The position numbers and the translations under genes were made by a program. From assembly GCA_002375995.1 (NCBI GenBank), contig DFNI01000042.1, positions 1 to 49,272 on the forward strand: 49,272 nt of DNA, in the 5' to 3' direction. Positions 8,136-16,242 of this stretch are shown one piece after another. Under the pieces are notes generated by a model. It had not been told where the DNA came from, did no database searches, and saw nothing but the letters and a program-made list of their open reading frames with translations. This DNA is from Acetothermia bacterium UBA3571. GTDB taxonomy: Bacteria; Bipolaricaulota; Bipolaricaulia; Bipolaricaulales; Bipolaricaulaceae. Numbering within the stretch: the first letter of the stretch is position 1; each line of letters starts with the position of its first letter.

Positions 8136-9077
8136 TTACCAGCTCACTTCCAGCCCGGTGGTGATATCAATCACCCCGAACACGTCGAAGTAAAGCCACA
8201 TGAACCCTTTGAACCCGTTGCTTTCGAGCTCGAACCGGAGCTCCTCGGACAGGAACCCCACCAGGTCGAAGGTGGTGATGGAACGGGCAGAGAAACCATC
8301 GAACCCGACCCCGAAGATGAGGTCGCCGGTGCTGAAGACAAAGGGGCTCACGAAGGTCACCCTGCCCCCAAGGGTGAAAACATCGGCCAAAGTGACCGTG
8401 CCCGTGAACCTCACCCACTGGAAGCCCCCCACGTCGAAGAAGAGCAGGGCCTCTCCTAGGAACGCCGGAGCCTTAAGGGAGATGGTGAGGAGATCCTCCT
8501 CGAAGAAGATCCCCGGGACCGGATAGATCCACGTGAGGTAATTGTCGTCTACCAGGTAATACAGACCACCGACCCCGAAGCTCAAGTAATTGCGGATCTC
8601 GAAGTAAGTGCAACACTCGTCGAGGTACCAGGTAAGGCCCGTTCCGAAGACGAAACCGATGGTGTAATCCGGGGTTTGACACGGGGAAGCTAGGTTCCCA
8701 TATACGAAGATGGTGCGCCAGTCGAACCCACCGGCACAGCACCCGTTTTGGAACATGGAGCCGGCCAGCTCCAGTTCGTACCTGGAGAAACAGGGATCGA
8801 ACACGAGTCCGTTGCGGATGAGGAAAACATCCTCCAAGGTGAAGAGGAAATCCAGCTTCTCCGCTTCGAAGCCGGCCAGGGAGAACTCGGTGCGGCTCCG
8901 GACCCCTACCCCGGCAAAGCTCAGGGAGAGGTTCACCCCTCCCGAGAAGCTCCACGCGGTCCCGTCATAGAGGAAGTCGGCATCAATGCCGAACGAACCC
9001 GAGAGGGATCCCCCCTCACCCAGCGCCACCGTACCCACCATCAGGGCGGCAAAAAGGACGAGCACTCCCCTCTTCAT
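8136..9077 (-). CDS. Exported beta-barrel-like protein with CC motifs (unknown function)
   Basis: 313 residues, no family recognised. A signal peptide ('MKRGVLVLFAALMVGTVALG') is followed by S-L-S-G-S-F, nearly the same mature start as the 493-residue neighbour. The body alternates glycine/aromatic beta strands throughout and ends 'TGLEVSW', an aromatic C-terminus compatible with an outer-membrane barrel. Six cysteines include two adjacent pairs (G-CC-A and E-CC-T) plus two singles. A GGAGGTATGCG Shine-Dalgarno precedes ATG 9077. An intrinsic terminator follows. The shared signal, mature N-terminal motif and CC pairs suggest the two proteins are paralogues or work together in the envelope. 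Confidence 0.72.
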   Translation of the reverse strand: MKRGVLVLFAALMVGTVALGEGGSLSGSFGIDADFLYDGTAWSFSGGVNLSLSFAGVGVRSRTEFSLAGFEAEKLDFLFTLEDVFLIRNGLVFDPCFSRYELELAGSMFQNGCCAGGFDWRTIFVYGNLASPCQTPDYTIGFVFGTGLTWYLDECCTYFEIRNYLSFGVGGLYYLVDDNYLTWIYPVPGIFFEEDLLTISLKAPAFLGEALLFFDVGGFQWVRFTGTVTLADVFTLGGRVTFVSPFVFSTGDLIFGVGFDGFSARSITTFDLVGFLSEELRFELESNGFKGFMWLYFDVFGVIDITTGLEVSW

Positions 9078-9211
9078 CGCATACCTCCTTTTCCCCTGAA
9101 GGATACGGGAGAGAGCGCTCGCCCCTAAGGAAGCGCTTTACTGTGCCTCAACGGCCCTGTCCACCTGTGTCCGTCCCCGTGTCCGTGATCCTTACAACAT
9201 GGCGACCCTTC

Positions 9212-10528
9212 CTATCGCTCCCGCACGAAGTCCGCGAGCACGTCCTCGAGCGTAGGAGAACCGATTTCCTGGAGCTCATAGCGGACCCTTGTGGCGGGAA
9301 CGGGCATCTCCATCAGCCGCCGCAGGTCAATGGGGGTGCCGATGGCCACGGCATCGCAGGGCACACCAGCGATGGTGGCGGCGAGGTCTGCGATCTGCTT
9401 CTCCCCGTACCCCATGGCGGGGAGGACCGGCCCGAGGTGGGGGTACTGGGAGTAGACTCTGACGATCTCCCCCCGGGCGTAGGGTCTGGGATCCACCAGC
9501 TCCGCCCCAAACTTGCGTGCCGCTACCGCGGCGGCGCCGTAGGGCATCTCCCCGTGGGTAACCGTGGGGCCGTCCTCGATGGCCAGGACCCGCTTTCCCC
9601 GCAGGAGTTCCGGCTCCTCCACGGTGATGGGGGAGGCGGCCTCGATCAGGGTTGCCCGTGAGTTCACGCGGGAGATGTTCTCCCTCAGGCACTCCAGTTG
9701 CTCCAATGAGGCCGAATCTACCTTGTTTATTATCACCACATCGGCCATGCGGATGTTCACCGAGCCGGGCCAGTAGGTGAGCTCGTGTCCGGCCCGAAGC
9801 GGATCGGCCACTACGATCAGAAGATCCGGCCTCACGAAGGGGAAGTCGTTGTTCCCGCCGTCCCAAAGGATCACGTCGGCCTCAGCCTCGGCAGCCTTGA
9901 GGATCTCGGCGTAGTCCACCCCGGCATAAACCACGTTCCCCCGGTTTATGTGGGGCTCGTACTCTTCCCGTTCCTCGATGGTACAGCGGTGTCGATCCAG
10001 ATCCTCCAAGGAGGCGAACCGCTGCACCCTCTGCGCCACGAGATCCCCGTAAGGCATGGGATGGCGAATGACCGCCACCCTCTTTCCTTGCCTTTTCAGG
10101 ATCTCCGCCACCTTCCGCGTGGTCTGGGACTTGCCGGAACCGGTACGCACGGCACATACCGCCACCACCGGCTTGGCGGAGGTAAGCATGGTGCTTTCCG
10201 GGCCCAATAGCCAGAAATCGGCTCCGGCCGCTTGGGCCCTGGCCGCCCGCTCCATCACGTGCTGGTGAGACACGTCGGAATAGGAGAAGACGGCGATCTC
10301 CACGCCCTTCTCCTTGATGATCTCTTCCAGCTTCTCTTCGGGCTCGATGGGGATCCCCTGGGGATAGAGCTCTCCCGCCAACTCCGGGGGATACCTCCGA
10401 CCCTCGATCCCCGGGATCTGGGTGGCGGTGAAGGCCACCACTTCGTAGTCGGCGTTGTCCCGGAAGAACACGTTGAAGTTGTGGAAGTCCCTCCCCGCAG
10501 CCCCGAGGATGATTACCCGTCTCGTCAT
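9212..10528 (-). CDS. Cyclic 2,3-diphosphoglycerate synthetase-like GTPase/ATPase (COG2403 type)
   Basis: A 438-residue P-loop protein. An N-terminal Rossmann-like region ('RRVIILGAAGRDFHNFNV') is followed by a Walker A, VRTGSGKS, at residues 128-134, then 'VILWDGGNNDFPFVRPDL' and 'NKVDSA', resembling a GTPase NKxD motif. This order matches archaeal cyclic 2,3-bisphosphoglycerate synthetase and its poorly characterised bacterial relatives. Making the thermoprotectant cDPG is therefore possible but unproven; a GTPase of unknown target is the alternative. ATG 10528 follows an AAGGAGGAC Shine-Dalgarno at good spacing; longer upstream extensions run antisense through pgsA. It is divergent from pgsA. 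Confidence 0.78.
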   Translation of the reverse strand: MTRRVIILGAAGRDFHNFNVFFRDNADYEVVAFTATQIPGIEGRRYPPELAGELYPQGIPIEPEEKLEEIIKEKGVEIAVFSYSDVSHQHVMERAARAQAAGADFWLLGPESTMLTSAKPVVAVCAVRTGSGKSQTTRKVAEILKRQGKRVAVIRHPMPYGDLVAQRVQRFASLEDLDRHRCTIEEREEYEPHINRGNVVYAGVDYAEILKAAEAEADVILWDGGNNDFPFVRPDLLIVVADPLRAGHELTYWPGSVNIRMADVVIINKVDSASLEQLECLRENISRVNSRATLIEAASPITVEEPELLRGKRVLAIEDGPTVTHGEMPYGAAAVAARKFGAELVDPRPYARGEIVRVYSQYPHLGPVLPAMGYGEKQIADLAATIAGVPCDAVAIGTPIDLRRLMEMPVPATRVRYELQEIGSPTLEDVLADFVRER

Positions 10529-10579
10529 GATCACTGTCCTCCTTGAGATATAAAGATCCTTCGATGTGAGTGTTTTTCC

Positions 10580-10585
10580 ATTATA
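10580..10585 (-). promoter_or_regulatory. -10 element of the cDPG-synthetase-like gene
   Basis: A perfect TATAAT on the minus strand (10585-10580) lies about 50 nt upstream of ATG 10528. I cannot find a good -35 at 17-18 bp (the best is CTGCCA), so activation or an AT-rich upstream contact may compensate. Confidence 0.55.
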
Positions 10586-10624
10586 GCCAGCGATATTTTG
10601 GATGGCAGGGAAGGCTTTTTGAGT

Positions 10625-10630
10625 TAAGAT
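10625..10630 (+). promoter_or_regulatory. pgsA -10 box placed for a leaderless mRNA
   Basis: TAAGAT (10625-10630) is separated from ATG 10637 by exactly 6 nt, so the expected transcription start coincides with the A of the start codon. No Shine-Dalgarno is present between them. This is the arrangement used for leaderless mRNAs in Deinococcus-Thermus and actinobacteria. Confidence 0.55.
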
Positions 10631-10636
10631 TGGCGG

Positions 10637-11161
10637 ATGACGCTGGCCAACTGGCTCACGATCTTGCGGTTCGTGGCCACCGGGCCTGCGGTTTACTTTA
10701 CCGTGCGCGGTGCCCTCCCTTGGGGGTTCGGTTTTTTTCTTTTGGGGTTCATAACGGATCTTTTGGACGGGTATCTGGCGCGCATCCGGCGGGAGGTCAC
10801 TCCCACGGGGAAGGTCCTGGACCCGGTGGCGGACAAGCTCCTTTTCTTCGGCGTCTTTGCTAGCTTCGCTGCTCTTGGGAGGATCTCCTGGGGAGCCCTG
10901 GCGGGATACCTTGTGCCCCAACTGGGTTTGGGAGCAGGGGCGATCTACCTTTACCTCACGCGGCGGGAGATCCGGTCCGCCGAGATTCCGGGGAAAGCCG
11001 CCGCGGGGGCCACGGCCTTGGCGGCCTTCGCCCTCTATTGGAGCCCCTGGGGAGGGGGTTTCTTCTGGGCAGCGGTGGGGGCCAACTTCTTGAGTGGCGT
11101 TTACTACCTCCTCAAGCTCCTTCGAGCCAGCGGCGGAGCTCGGGAGGCGGAGAGGCGCTGA
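10637..11161 (+). CDS. pgsA: CDP-alcohol phosphatidyltransferase (phosphatidylglycerophosphate synthase-like)
   Basis: A 174-residue integral membrane enzyme that transfers a phosphatidyl group from CDP-diacylglycerol to an alcohol. The complete signature DG(x2)AR(x8)G(x3)D(x3)D is present: D44-G45, A48-R49, G58, D62 and D66. Multiple hydrophobic helices surround it. The short length and N-terminus 'MTLANWLTILRF' resemble PgsA; a phosphatidylinositol-phosphate or other alcohol acceptor cannot be excluded. The last 50 bp overlap the convergent pseudouridine synthase gene. The mRNA is predicted to be leaderless. Confidence 0.85.
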   Translation: MTLANWLTILRFVATGPAVYFTVRGALPWGFGFFLLGFITDLLDGYLARIRREVTPTGKVLDPVADKLLFFGVFASFAALGRISWGALAGYLVPQLGLGAGAIYLYLTRREIRSAEIPGKAAAGATALAAFALYWSPWGGGFFWAAVGANFLSGVYYLLKLLRASGGAREAERR

Positions 11162-12005
11162 AGGAAAGCATCTCCCCGGACCTGGGGTGTCGGAAGGAAA
11201 GCCTCCAGGCGTGGAGCATTAGCCTCCCCTCCCCCCTGCCGTAGAGGGGATCGCCCACCACCGGGTGCCCGATGGAAGAGAGGTGCACCCGAATCTGGTG
11301 AGTCCTTCCGGTCAACGGGCGGACCAGGAGCAACGTGCGCCCCTTTCCCCGCCGCAAGACCTCGAACTCGGTGATTGCCTCCTTCCCTCCCTCCACGATC
11401 CCCATCCACCGCGGCCGGTGGGGGTCACGCCCGATGGGCCCCTCGATGACCCCCTTCTCCGGCTCCACCTCCCCTTCCACCAACGCCAGGTACTCCTTCT
11501 TCACCCCGCGGCGCTGGAATTGCCCCACAAGGGACCTGTAGGCTTCCTCGGTCTTAGCCAAGACCATGACCCCGGAGGTGTCGGCGTCCAGGCGGTGGAC
11601 CACCCCAACGCGATCGCCCCCTCCCCCCGCCAGGCTCACTCCCTGGGCAAGGAGGGAGGAAACCAACGTGGGCTCCCCTTCCCGGCCGGCGCCGGAGTGG
11701 ACCGCCAGTCCGGCGGGCTTCTCTACCACCACGATGTGCTCGTCCTCATAGATGATGGGGACCCGCGGCCCCTTTTGGGGAGCGGGTTGTGAAGGAATCA
11801 GCACATGAACCAACGTCCCTTCCCGGGGTCGGAAGGAGGGCTGGACCACCTTGCCTTCGACCGTTACCAGTCCCTCGTGGATGAGCCTCTGTACCTTGGC
11901 CCGGGGCATGCCCAGCCGTGCTGTGAGCCAGCGATCCAGTCGTTCGCCGGCTTTGCCGTCGAACCGGAGGCTTTTTTCGATTCCCTTGCGTTCTTTTGTG
12001 GCCAT
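11112..12005 (-). CDS. RluD-family 23S/tRNA pseudouridine synthase
   Basis: 297 residues. An N-terminal S4 RNA-binding domain (about 11-75, 'ERLDRWLTARLGMPRAKVQRLI') precedes the RsuA/RluD catalytic domain. The nucleophilic aspartate is D140 in HRLDADTSG; 'RPLTGRTHQIRVHL' and 'GDPLYG' follow as in RluA/C/D enzymes. RluD-type members modify helix 69 of 23S rRNA; RluC specificity is the alternative. ATG 12005 is chosen because it sits 10 nt from a TATACT box, leaving almost no leader, and the longer reading frame enters rimP. Divergent from rimP, with overlapping promoters. Confidence 0.9.
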   Translation of the reverse strand: MATKERKGIEKSLRFDGKAGERLDRWLTARLGMPRAKVQRLIHEGLVTVEGKVVQPSFRPREGTLVHVLIPSQPAPQKGPRVPIIYEDEHIVVVEKPAGLAVHSGAGREGEPTLVSSLLAQGVSLAGGGGDRVGVVHRLDADTSGVMVLAKTEEAYRSLVGQFQRRGVKKEYLALVEGEVEPEKGVIEGPIGRDPHRPRWMGIVEGGKEAITEFEVLRRGKGRTLLLVRPLTGRTHQIRVHLSSIGHPVVGDPLYGRGEGRLMLHAWRLSFRHPRSGEMLSFSASPPPELRRWLEGA

Positions 12006-12023
12006 CCCCCAAGCAAGTATAAT
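11996..12023 (+). promoter_or_regulatory. rimP promoter overlapping the rluD-type promoter
   Basis: On the plus strand TTGTGG (11996-12001), a 16-bp spacer and a perfect TATAAT (12018-12023) point to a start near 12030, only about 6 nt before rimP ATG 12036. On the minus strand TATACT (12021-12016) serves the divergent pseudouridine synthase, 10 nt before its ATG. The two -10 boxes share the four bases 12018-12021, so polymerase cannot occupy both at once. Confidence 0.65.
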
Positions 12024-12035
12024 GCCTCGGCTAGG

Positions 12036-12494
12036 ATGATACGGGAAAAAATAGACAACTTGCTGAGAGAGGCCCTGAAGCCTCTCGGATATGATCTGTA
12101 CCATTGGGAGCTCAAGTGGCAGGGACGCAAGCGTGTACTTTTGGTGTACATCGACCGTCCCGCGGGAGTGACGCTGGACGATTGCGTCCGGGCCTCCCGG
12201 GCTATAGAGGAGCTCCTGGAATCCGAGGACCCTATCCCCGGGCCCTACCTTTTGGAGGTCTCCTCTCCGGGAGTGGAGCGGGGCCTATGGGAGAAGTGGC
12301 ATTATGAACGGGCCCTGGGGAAGACGATAAAGGTAGATCTTGCCAAGCCCATCGGGGGCAAAAAGAGGCTACGCGCGCGGCTCCAGCGGGTCGTGGGCGA
12401 TGCCGTGGAGTTAGAGGTGGAAGGAGAGCGCATCTCGGTGCCGCTGGGGGACATCCTCAGGGCCCACGTGGTTTACGTTCCGGAGGAGAGATGA
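12036..12494 (+). CDS. rimP: Ribosome maturation factor RimP
   Basis: 152 residues matching RimP, needed for 30S maturation (S12/S9 assembly). Typical segments are 'LREALKPLGYDLYHWELKW', 'VLLVYIDRPAGVTLDDCVRASRAIEELL' and 'YLLEVSSPGVERGL'; the last is the family hallmark L-E-V-S-S-P-G. ATG 12036 is the first start after the -10 box, giving a nearly leaderless mRNA without Shine-Dalgarno. The stop overlaps the nusA start by 4 nt (ATGA), the standard rimP-nusA coupling. Confidence 0.95.
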   Translation: MIREKIDNLLREALKPLGYDLYHWELKWQGRKRVLLVYIDRPAGVTLDDCVRASRAIEELLESEDPIPGPYLLEVSSPGVERGLWEKWHYERALGKTIKVDLAKPIGGKKRLRARLQRVVGDAVELEVEGERISVPLGDILRAHVVYVPEER

Positions 12495-13408
12495 ACGTCG
12501 ATTTCCTAGAGGCATTGGAAGAAATGGCCCGGGAGCGGGGGATCGAGCGGGAGGTGGCTTACGCCGCCATGGAGAAAGGACTGGCGGCGGCCTACGTGGC
12601 GGAGTTCGGAGGCGAGCTTCCCGAGGTGAGGATCGACCGCAAATCGGGGGACATCTACATCAACGGCGAGAGGTTCGACATCTCCCGGTTCGGCCGCATC
12701 GCCATGCGCCGGGCCCAGGAGGTGTTCCGCCAGGAGGTCCTGCGCCACCGCCGCCAGGTCCTCTACGACATGTACGCTTCCCGGATCGGGGAGATCGTAA
12801 CGGGCACCGTACACCGCTTCGAGGGACGGAACGTCTGGATCAACCTGGGGGAGGCGGAGGCCTTGCTTCCCGAGAAGGAGCGGATCCCCGGGGAGCGGTA
12901 CATCATGGGCCGCAGGATCCGTGCCTATCTTTACCGGGTAGAAAAGACCCAAGGTGACCCCAAGATCTACGTCTCCCGCGCCCACCCGGAGTTCGTGGTG
13001 AAGCTCTTGGAGCTCGAGGTTCCTGAACTCGAGCAGGGCCTCTTAGAGGTGGTGCGGGTGGCCCGGGAGCCAGGGGTGAGGACGAAGCTTTTAGTGCGGG
13101 CCCTGGATCCCCGGATCGATCCGGTGGGGACCTGTATCGGGGCCGGTGGGGTCCGGATCCGCATGGTAACCCGGGAACTCTCCGGGGAAAAGGTGGACAT
13201 CATCCGCTTCAGCGAGGACCCGCGGGAGATCATAAAGGGGGCCCTCTCCCCCGCCAGCGTGTACGGAGTGGAGCTCAACGAGGCGGAGCGGAAAGCAATC
13301 GTAAGGGTGCCGGAGAAGGATCTGCCACAAGCCATCGGAAAGGACGGCCACAACGTTAAGCTCGCGGCCCAGCTTTCCGGATATGACATCGAAATCCAGC
13401 CCGCCTGA
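12491..13408 (+). CDS. nusA: Transcription termination/antitermination factor NusA
   Basis: A 305-residue NusA. The N-terminal RNA-polymerase-binding domain (about 1-100, 'FLEALEEMARERGIEREVAYAAMEKGL') is followed by an S1 domain (about 95-165, 'GEIVTGTVHRFEGRNVWINLG') and two KH domains (about 170-305). The KH part has 'DPVGTCIGAGGVRIRMV' and 'QAIGKDGHNVKLA' GxxG loops. It lacks the acidic C-terminal repeats of E. coli NusA, which is normal in many phyla. The gene overlaps rimP by 4 nt. The usual downstream infB/rbfA are absent; an RND exporter follows with a 26-nt overlap. Confidence 0.96.
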   Translation: MNVDFLEALEEMARERGIEREVAYAAMEKGLAAAYVAEFGGELPEVRIDRKSGDIYINGERFDISRFGRIAMRRAQEVFRQEVLRHRRQVLYDMYASRIGEIVTGTVHRFEGRNVWINLGEAEALLPEKERIPGERYIMGRRIRAYLYRVEKTQGDPKIYVSRAHPEFVVKLLELEVPELEQGLLEVVRVAREPGVRTKLLVRALDPRIDPVGTCIGAGGVRIRMVTRELSGEKVDIIRFSEDPREIIKGALSPASVYGVELNEAERKAIVRVPEKDLPQAIGKDGHNVKLAAQLSGYDIEIQPA

Positions 13409-16196
13409 TATCCGCCCCGATGACGACTTTTTAGCACGGGTTCTTTCTCGGATAGGCGATTTCCTGATCCGCCGGGCGGAGCTCGTGCTTTTGTGCACGG
13501 CGGCGCTGACCCTTCTCTCTTTTCACTACATCCGATATCTGCCCCTCAAAAGCTCGGTGTTCGATCTCCTCCCCGCGGATGACCCCCTGGTGGCGGCGTA
13601 CGAGGAGGTGGAAGAGATCCTCACTCCAGCCGACTTCGCCGCGGTCCTCCTCTCACTGGAGGACCCACCCCCCACGCCGGAGGAACGGGAGCGTATCCTC
13701 GTCGAAGCGGCGACGCGCCTGGAGCGGGAACTGGACGATCCCGAGATAAGGCGGGTGAGCTTTCGCATCGGGGAGGGGATCGAGATCCCTTCGGAGCTCC
13801 TCCTCTTTTACCAGCTGGATTCCAAGGCCCTGGCGCGGCTGCGAGCAATCGCCCAAGAGATCCTCTCCATCTTCCCGCCCATCCAGATCTCGCCGGAGGA
13901 GCCCAAGGGGGCCTTCCCGGAAACCGCCCTTGCGGATATCGCCCAATTAGGGAGAGAGAAGATCGACCCGGGAAAGCTCCGGGCGGCCCTGCGGAAGGCC
14001 CAACGGGAGGTGAACCTGGCTCTGGAGCTTGTGTCCCGCATGGACGAACTCCCGCGGCTTGGATCGCTCCTGCACGAGGCCGCGGCGATCATTCGAGAGC
14101 TCCTTTCCCGCCCCCCTCCGGAGGCTCAGCCCCTCTTCTCCCCCGACCGCACGAAGCTATTGGTGCAAATATGGCCCCGGAGGCCATCCTACACGGGAGT
14201 AGTTTATTGTGAGCGGATCACGAGGATCATCTCCGCGGCGGTGCGGCGGGCGAAATTGGGGGAGCTGGGGGTGAGGGCCGGGATCACCGGGAACTATGTG
14301 GCCGTGGCCCAAGGCCAGGCCCTGATCGCTCAAGACCTCTCCCGCACCACCTGGATCTCCTCGGTGGGCGTGTTCGTGGTCCTGATACTCTCCCTGGGGT
14401 CCATGATCGCCATCCTGGCCACGGTCCTTCCCCTCCTCGTCTCCGCCGTCCTCACTGTGGCCTGGGCCAAGTTCGCCGTGGGGGGGTTCAACCTCATCAC
14501 CGTGTTCCTCCCGGCCCTGGTCCTCGGGCTGGGGGTGGACTACTCCCTCCATCTCGTTTCCCGGGTGATGGAGGAGATACGTAACGGGAAAGACCTGCCC
14601 ACAGCCCTTGTAATTGCCATAAGGACCAAAGGGAGCGCCTCACTGGGGGCCGCATTAACCACCGCGTTGGCCTTCACCTGCCTCGTTTTCGCCCGTTCCC
14701 TTGGGCTCAAGGAGATGGGCATCATCATGGCCTTGGGGATCTTTTTCGCCCTGGGAAGCGCTCTCTTGATGGGACCCTCCCTTCTCGTGATGGCGTACCG
14801 GGCGTCACATGGGCGCTTCCGCCCCCGGGGGCTGGGGTACGAGAGGAAGCTTTTCCGGCCGTACCGCCTCCTCCTCTATAACCGATGGGCCGCCATCGCC
14901 CTCACCCTGCTTCTTACCGGGGCGGTGGCGTATCAGGCGAGTCAGGTGAGCTTCAGGTTCGTCCCCCAGGAACTTTCCCCGACCACCGAGGCCCAGCGGG
15001 TGGCCCAGGAAGCCATGCGGGCCTTCAGGGGCGAGATCTCCTTCAAGAACGATTTCCTCGTCTTCGTAAGCGATCCGCGGGGGCTGCGGGAGGCCACGGC
15101 GGACCTCTCCGCGCACCCGGCGGTGAGGGTAGCCCAATCGCTGCGGGATCTCCTTCCCGCGGAGCTTCTACGGGGGGAAGTGGCATTCCAGGAGATCCCG
15201 GTCGCCCCCATGGACGCCTTCCTCTCGCTCCTCAAAGAAAACCTGGGTAACTGGGAAGGCGAGATCGCTCGGACCCGGGATCTCGCCGGCGCCTTGGTCC
15301 GGGGGGAACTGGTGGCCGCGGCCATGGGAGCAGGGGACATCGCGGCTGCGGTCTCGAGGCTCGCCGATTCGCTTTTCCGCCTCGCCGACGCCATGGAAGT
15401 CTACTCTCCCCGGGTCCCGGAGCTCCTGCCCGCGGTAGCCTCGATGCGCACCGATTACGAGGTGATAAGGGATTTCCTCGAGCGGCTCCAGGCCCTCCCT
15501 CCAGAAGAGGAGCTCATCCGCCGGCTGGTGGAGGTCCTGCCCGGGGATCTCCGGGCCTATTATTACACTCCCGGAGGGACATACGTGATCCACGTGGGGC
15601 TTGACCCCGAGTACCTGGAGGGGGAGAAGCTGGACCAGTTCATCGCTTGGCTTGGGGAAAGGGGATATCGATACTTCGGGTTTCCGGAGGTGCGGGTAAA
15701 GCTCAAACAATACATGCAGCGGGATTTCGCCCTCTCCACTTTACTGGCCGGTATCCTGATCTTGACCGTGCTCCTTTTGAACTTCCGCAGCTTCCGGGCG
15801 GCGGTGGTGGCCGCGGTGCCCCTTTTAGTAGGGTATACCTGGATGCTGGCGGGCATGAAGTTCTTGGGGATAGATTTCAACTTCATTAACATCTCCATTT
15901 CCCCTCTCCTCATTGGTCTTGGGGTGGACGCGGGGATCCACGTGGCCCACAGGATCCTGGAGGAAGGAACGGGACACAGTGCGGTGGCCCGCGGCGCGGC
16001 GGCCTCGACGATGCCGGTGTTGGGGGCCTCCCTCACCACCATGGTGGTGTTCGCGGCCTTACTTTGGGCCAACACCCCCGGGCTGAGGGTCCTGGGTATT
16101 TGTGCCCTTTTGGGCCTGGGATTTTCGCTTCTGGGCAGCCTCCTTTTCGTGCCCGCGGCGTTGGTGCGAGTTGAGCGCCCCCCCGAGGGAAGATAG
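13383..16196 (+). CDS. RND-superfamily exporter (MMPL/HpnN-like)
   Basis: 937 residues with the twofold RND layout. One N-terminal membrane helix (about 35-55), a large periplasmic domain, a block of five helices (about 320-460), then a second helix (about 500), a second periplasmic domain and a final helix block (about 785-930). Both blocks carry sterol-sensing-like sequences with a G-x-D pattern ('GLGVDYSLHL' and 'GLGVDAGIHV') in the proton-relay helix. MMPL/HpnN proteins move lipids such as hopanoids or glycolipids, so lipid export is the best guess. The start overlaps the end of nusA by 26 nt and no better start is visible, implying coupled translation. Confidence 0.88.
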   Translation: MTSKSSPPDIRPDDDFLARVLSRIGDFLIRRAELVLLCTAALTLLSFHYIRYLPLKSSVFDLLPADDPLVAAYEEVEEILTPADFAAVLLSLEDPPPTPEERERILVEAATRLERELDDPEIRRVSFRIGEGIEIPSELLLFYQLDSKALARLRAIAQEILSIFPPIQISPEEPKGAFPETALADIAQLGREKIDPGKLRAALRKAQREVNLALELVSRMDELPRLGSLLHEAAAIIRELLSRPPPEAQPLFSPDRTKLLVQIWPRRPSYTGVVYCERITRIISAAVRRAKLGELGVRAGITGNYVAVAQGQALIAQDLSRTTWISSVGVFVVLILSLGSMIAILATVLPLLVSAVLTVAWAKFAVGGFNLITVFLPALVLGLGVDYSLHLVSRVMEEIRNGKDLPTALVIAIRTKGSASLGAALTTALAFTCLVFARSLGLKEMGIIMALGIFFALGSALLMGPSLLVMAYRASHGRFRPRGLGYERKLFRPYRLLLYNRWAAIALTLLLTGAVAYQASQVSFRFVPQELSPTTEAQRVAQEAMRAFRGEISFKNDFLVFVSDPRGLREATADLSAHPAVRVAQSLRDLLPAELLRGEVAFQEIPVAPMDAFLSLLKENLGNWEGEIARTRDLAGALVRGELVAAAMGAGDIAAAVSRLADSLFRLADAMEVYSPRVPELLPAVASMRTDYEVIRDFLERLQALPPEEELIRRLVEVLPGDLRAYYYTPGGTYVIHVGLDPEYLEGEKLDQFIAWLGERGYRYFGFPEVRVKLKQYMQRDFALSTLLAGILILTVLLLNFRSFRAAVVAAVPLLVGYTWMLAGMKFLGIDFNFINISISPLLIGLGVDAGIHVAHRILEEGTGHSAVARGAAASTMPVLGASLTTMVVFAALLWANTPGLRVLGICALLGLGFSLLGSLLFVPAALVRVERPPEGR

Positions 16197-16242
16197 CATC
16201 AAAGGATGGTGTCACATCTGATCTTCGGAGAAAGGATCGAAC

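Noticed and set aside
9167..9186. GTGTCCGT repeated twice 12 bp apart upstream of the 313-residue barrel gene
   Set aside because: Two copies of an 8-mer in GC-rich DNA are weak evidence; no promoter or known operator coincides.
9212..10921. Longer N-terminal version of the cDPG-synthetase-like protein
   Set aside because: The extra ~130 residues run antisense through pgsA. The strong Shine-Dalgarno and the -10 box both point to ATG 10528.
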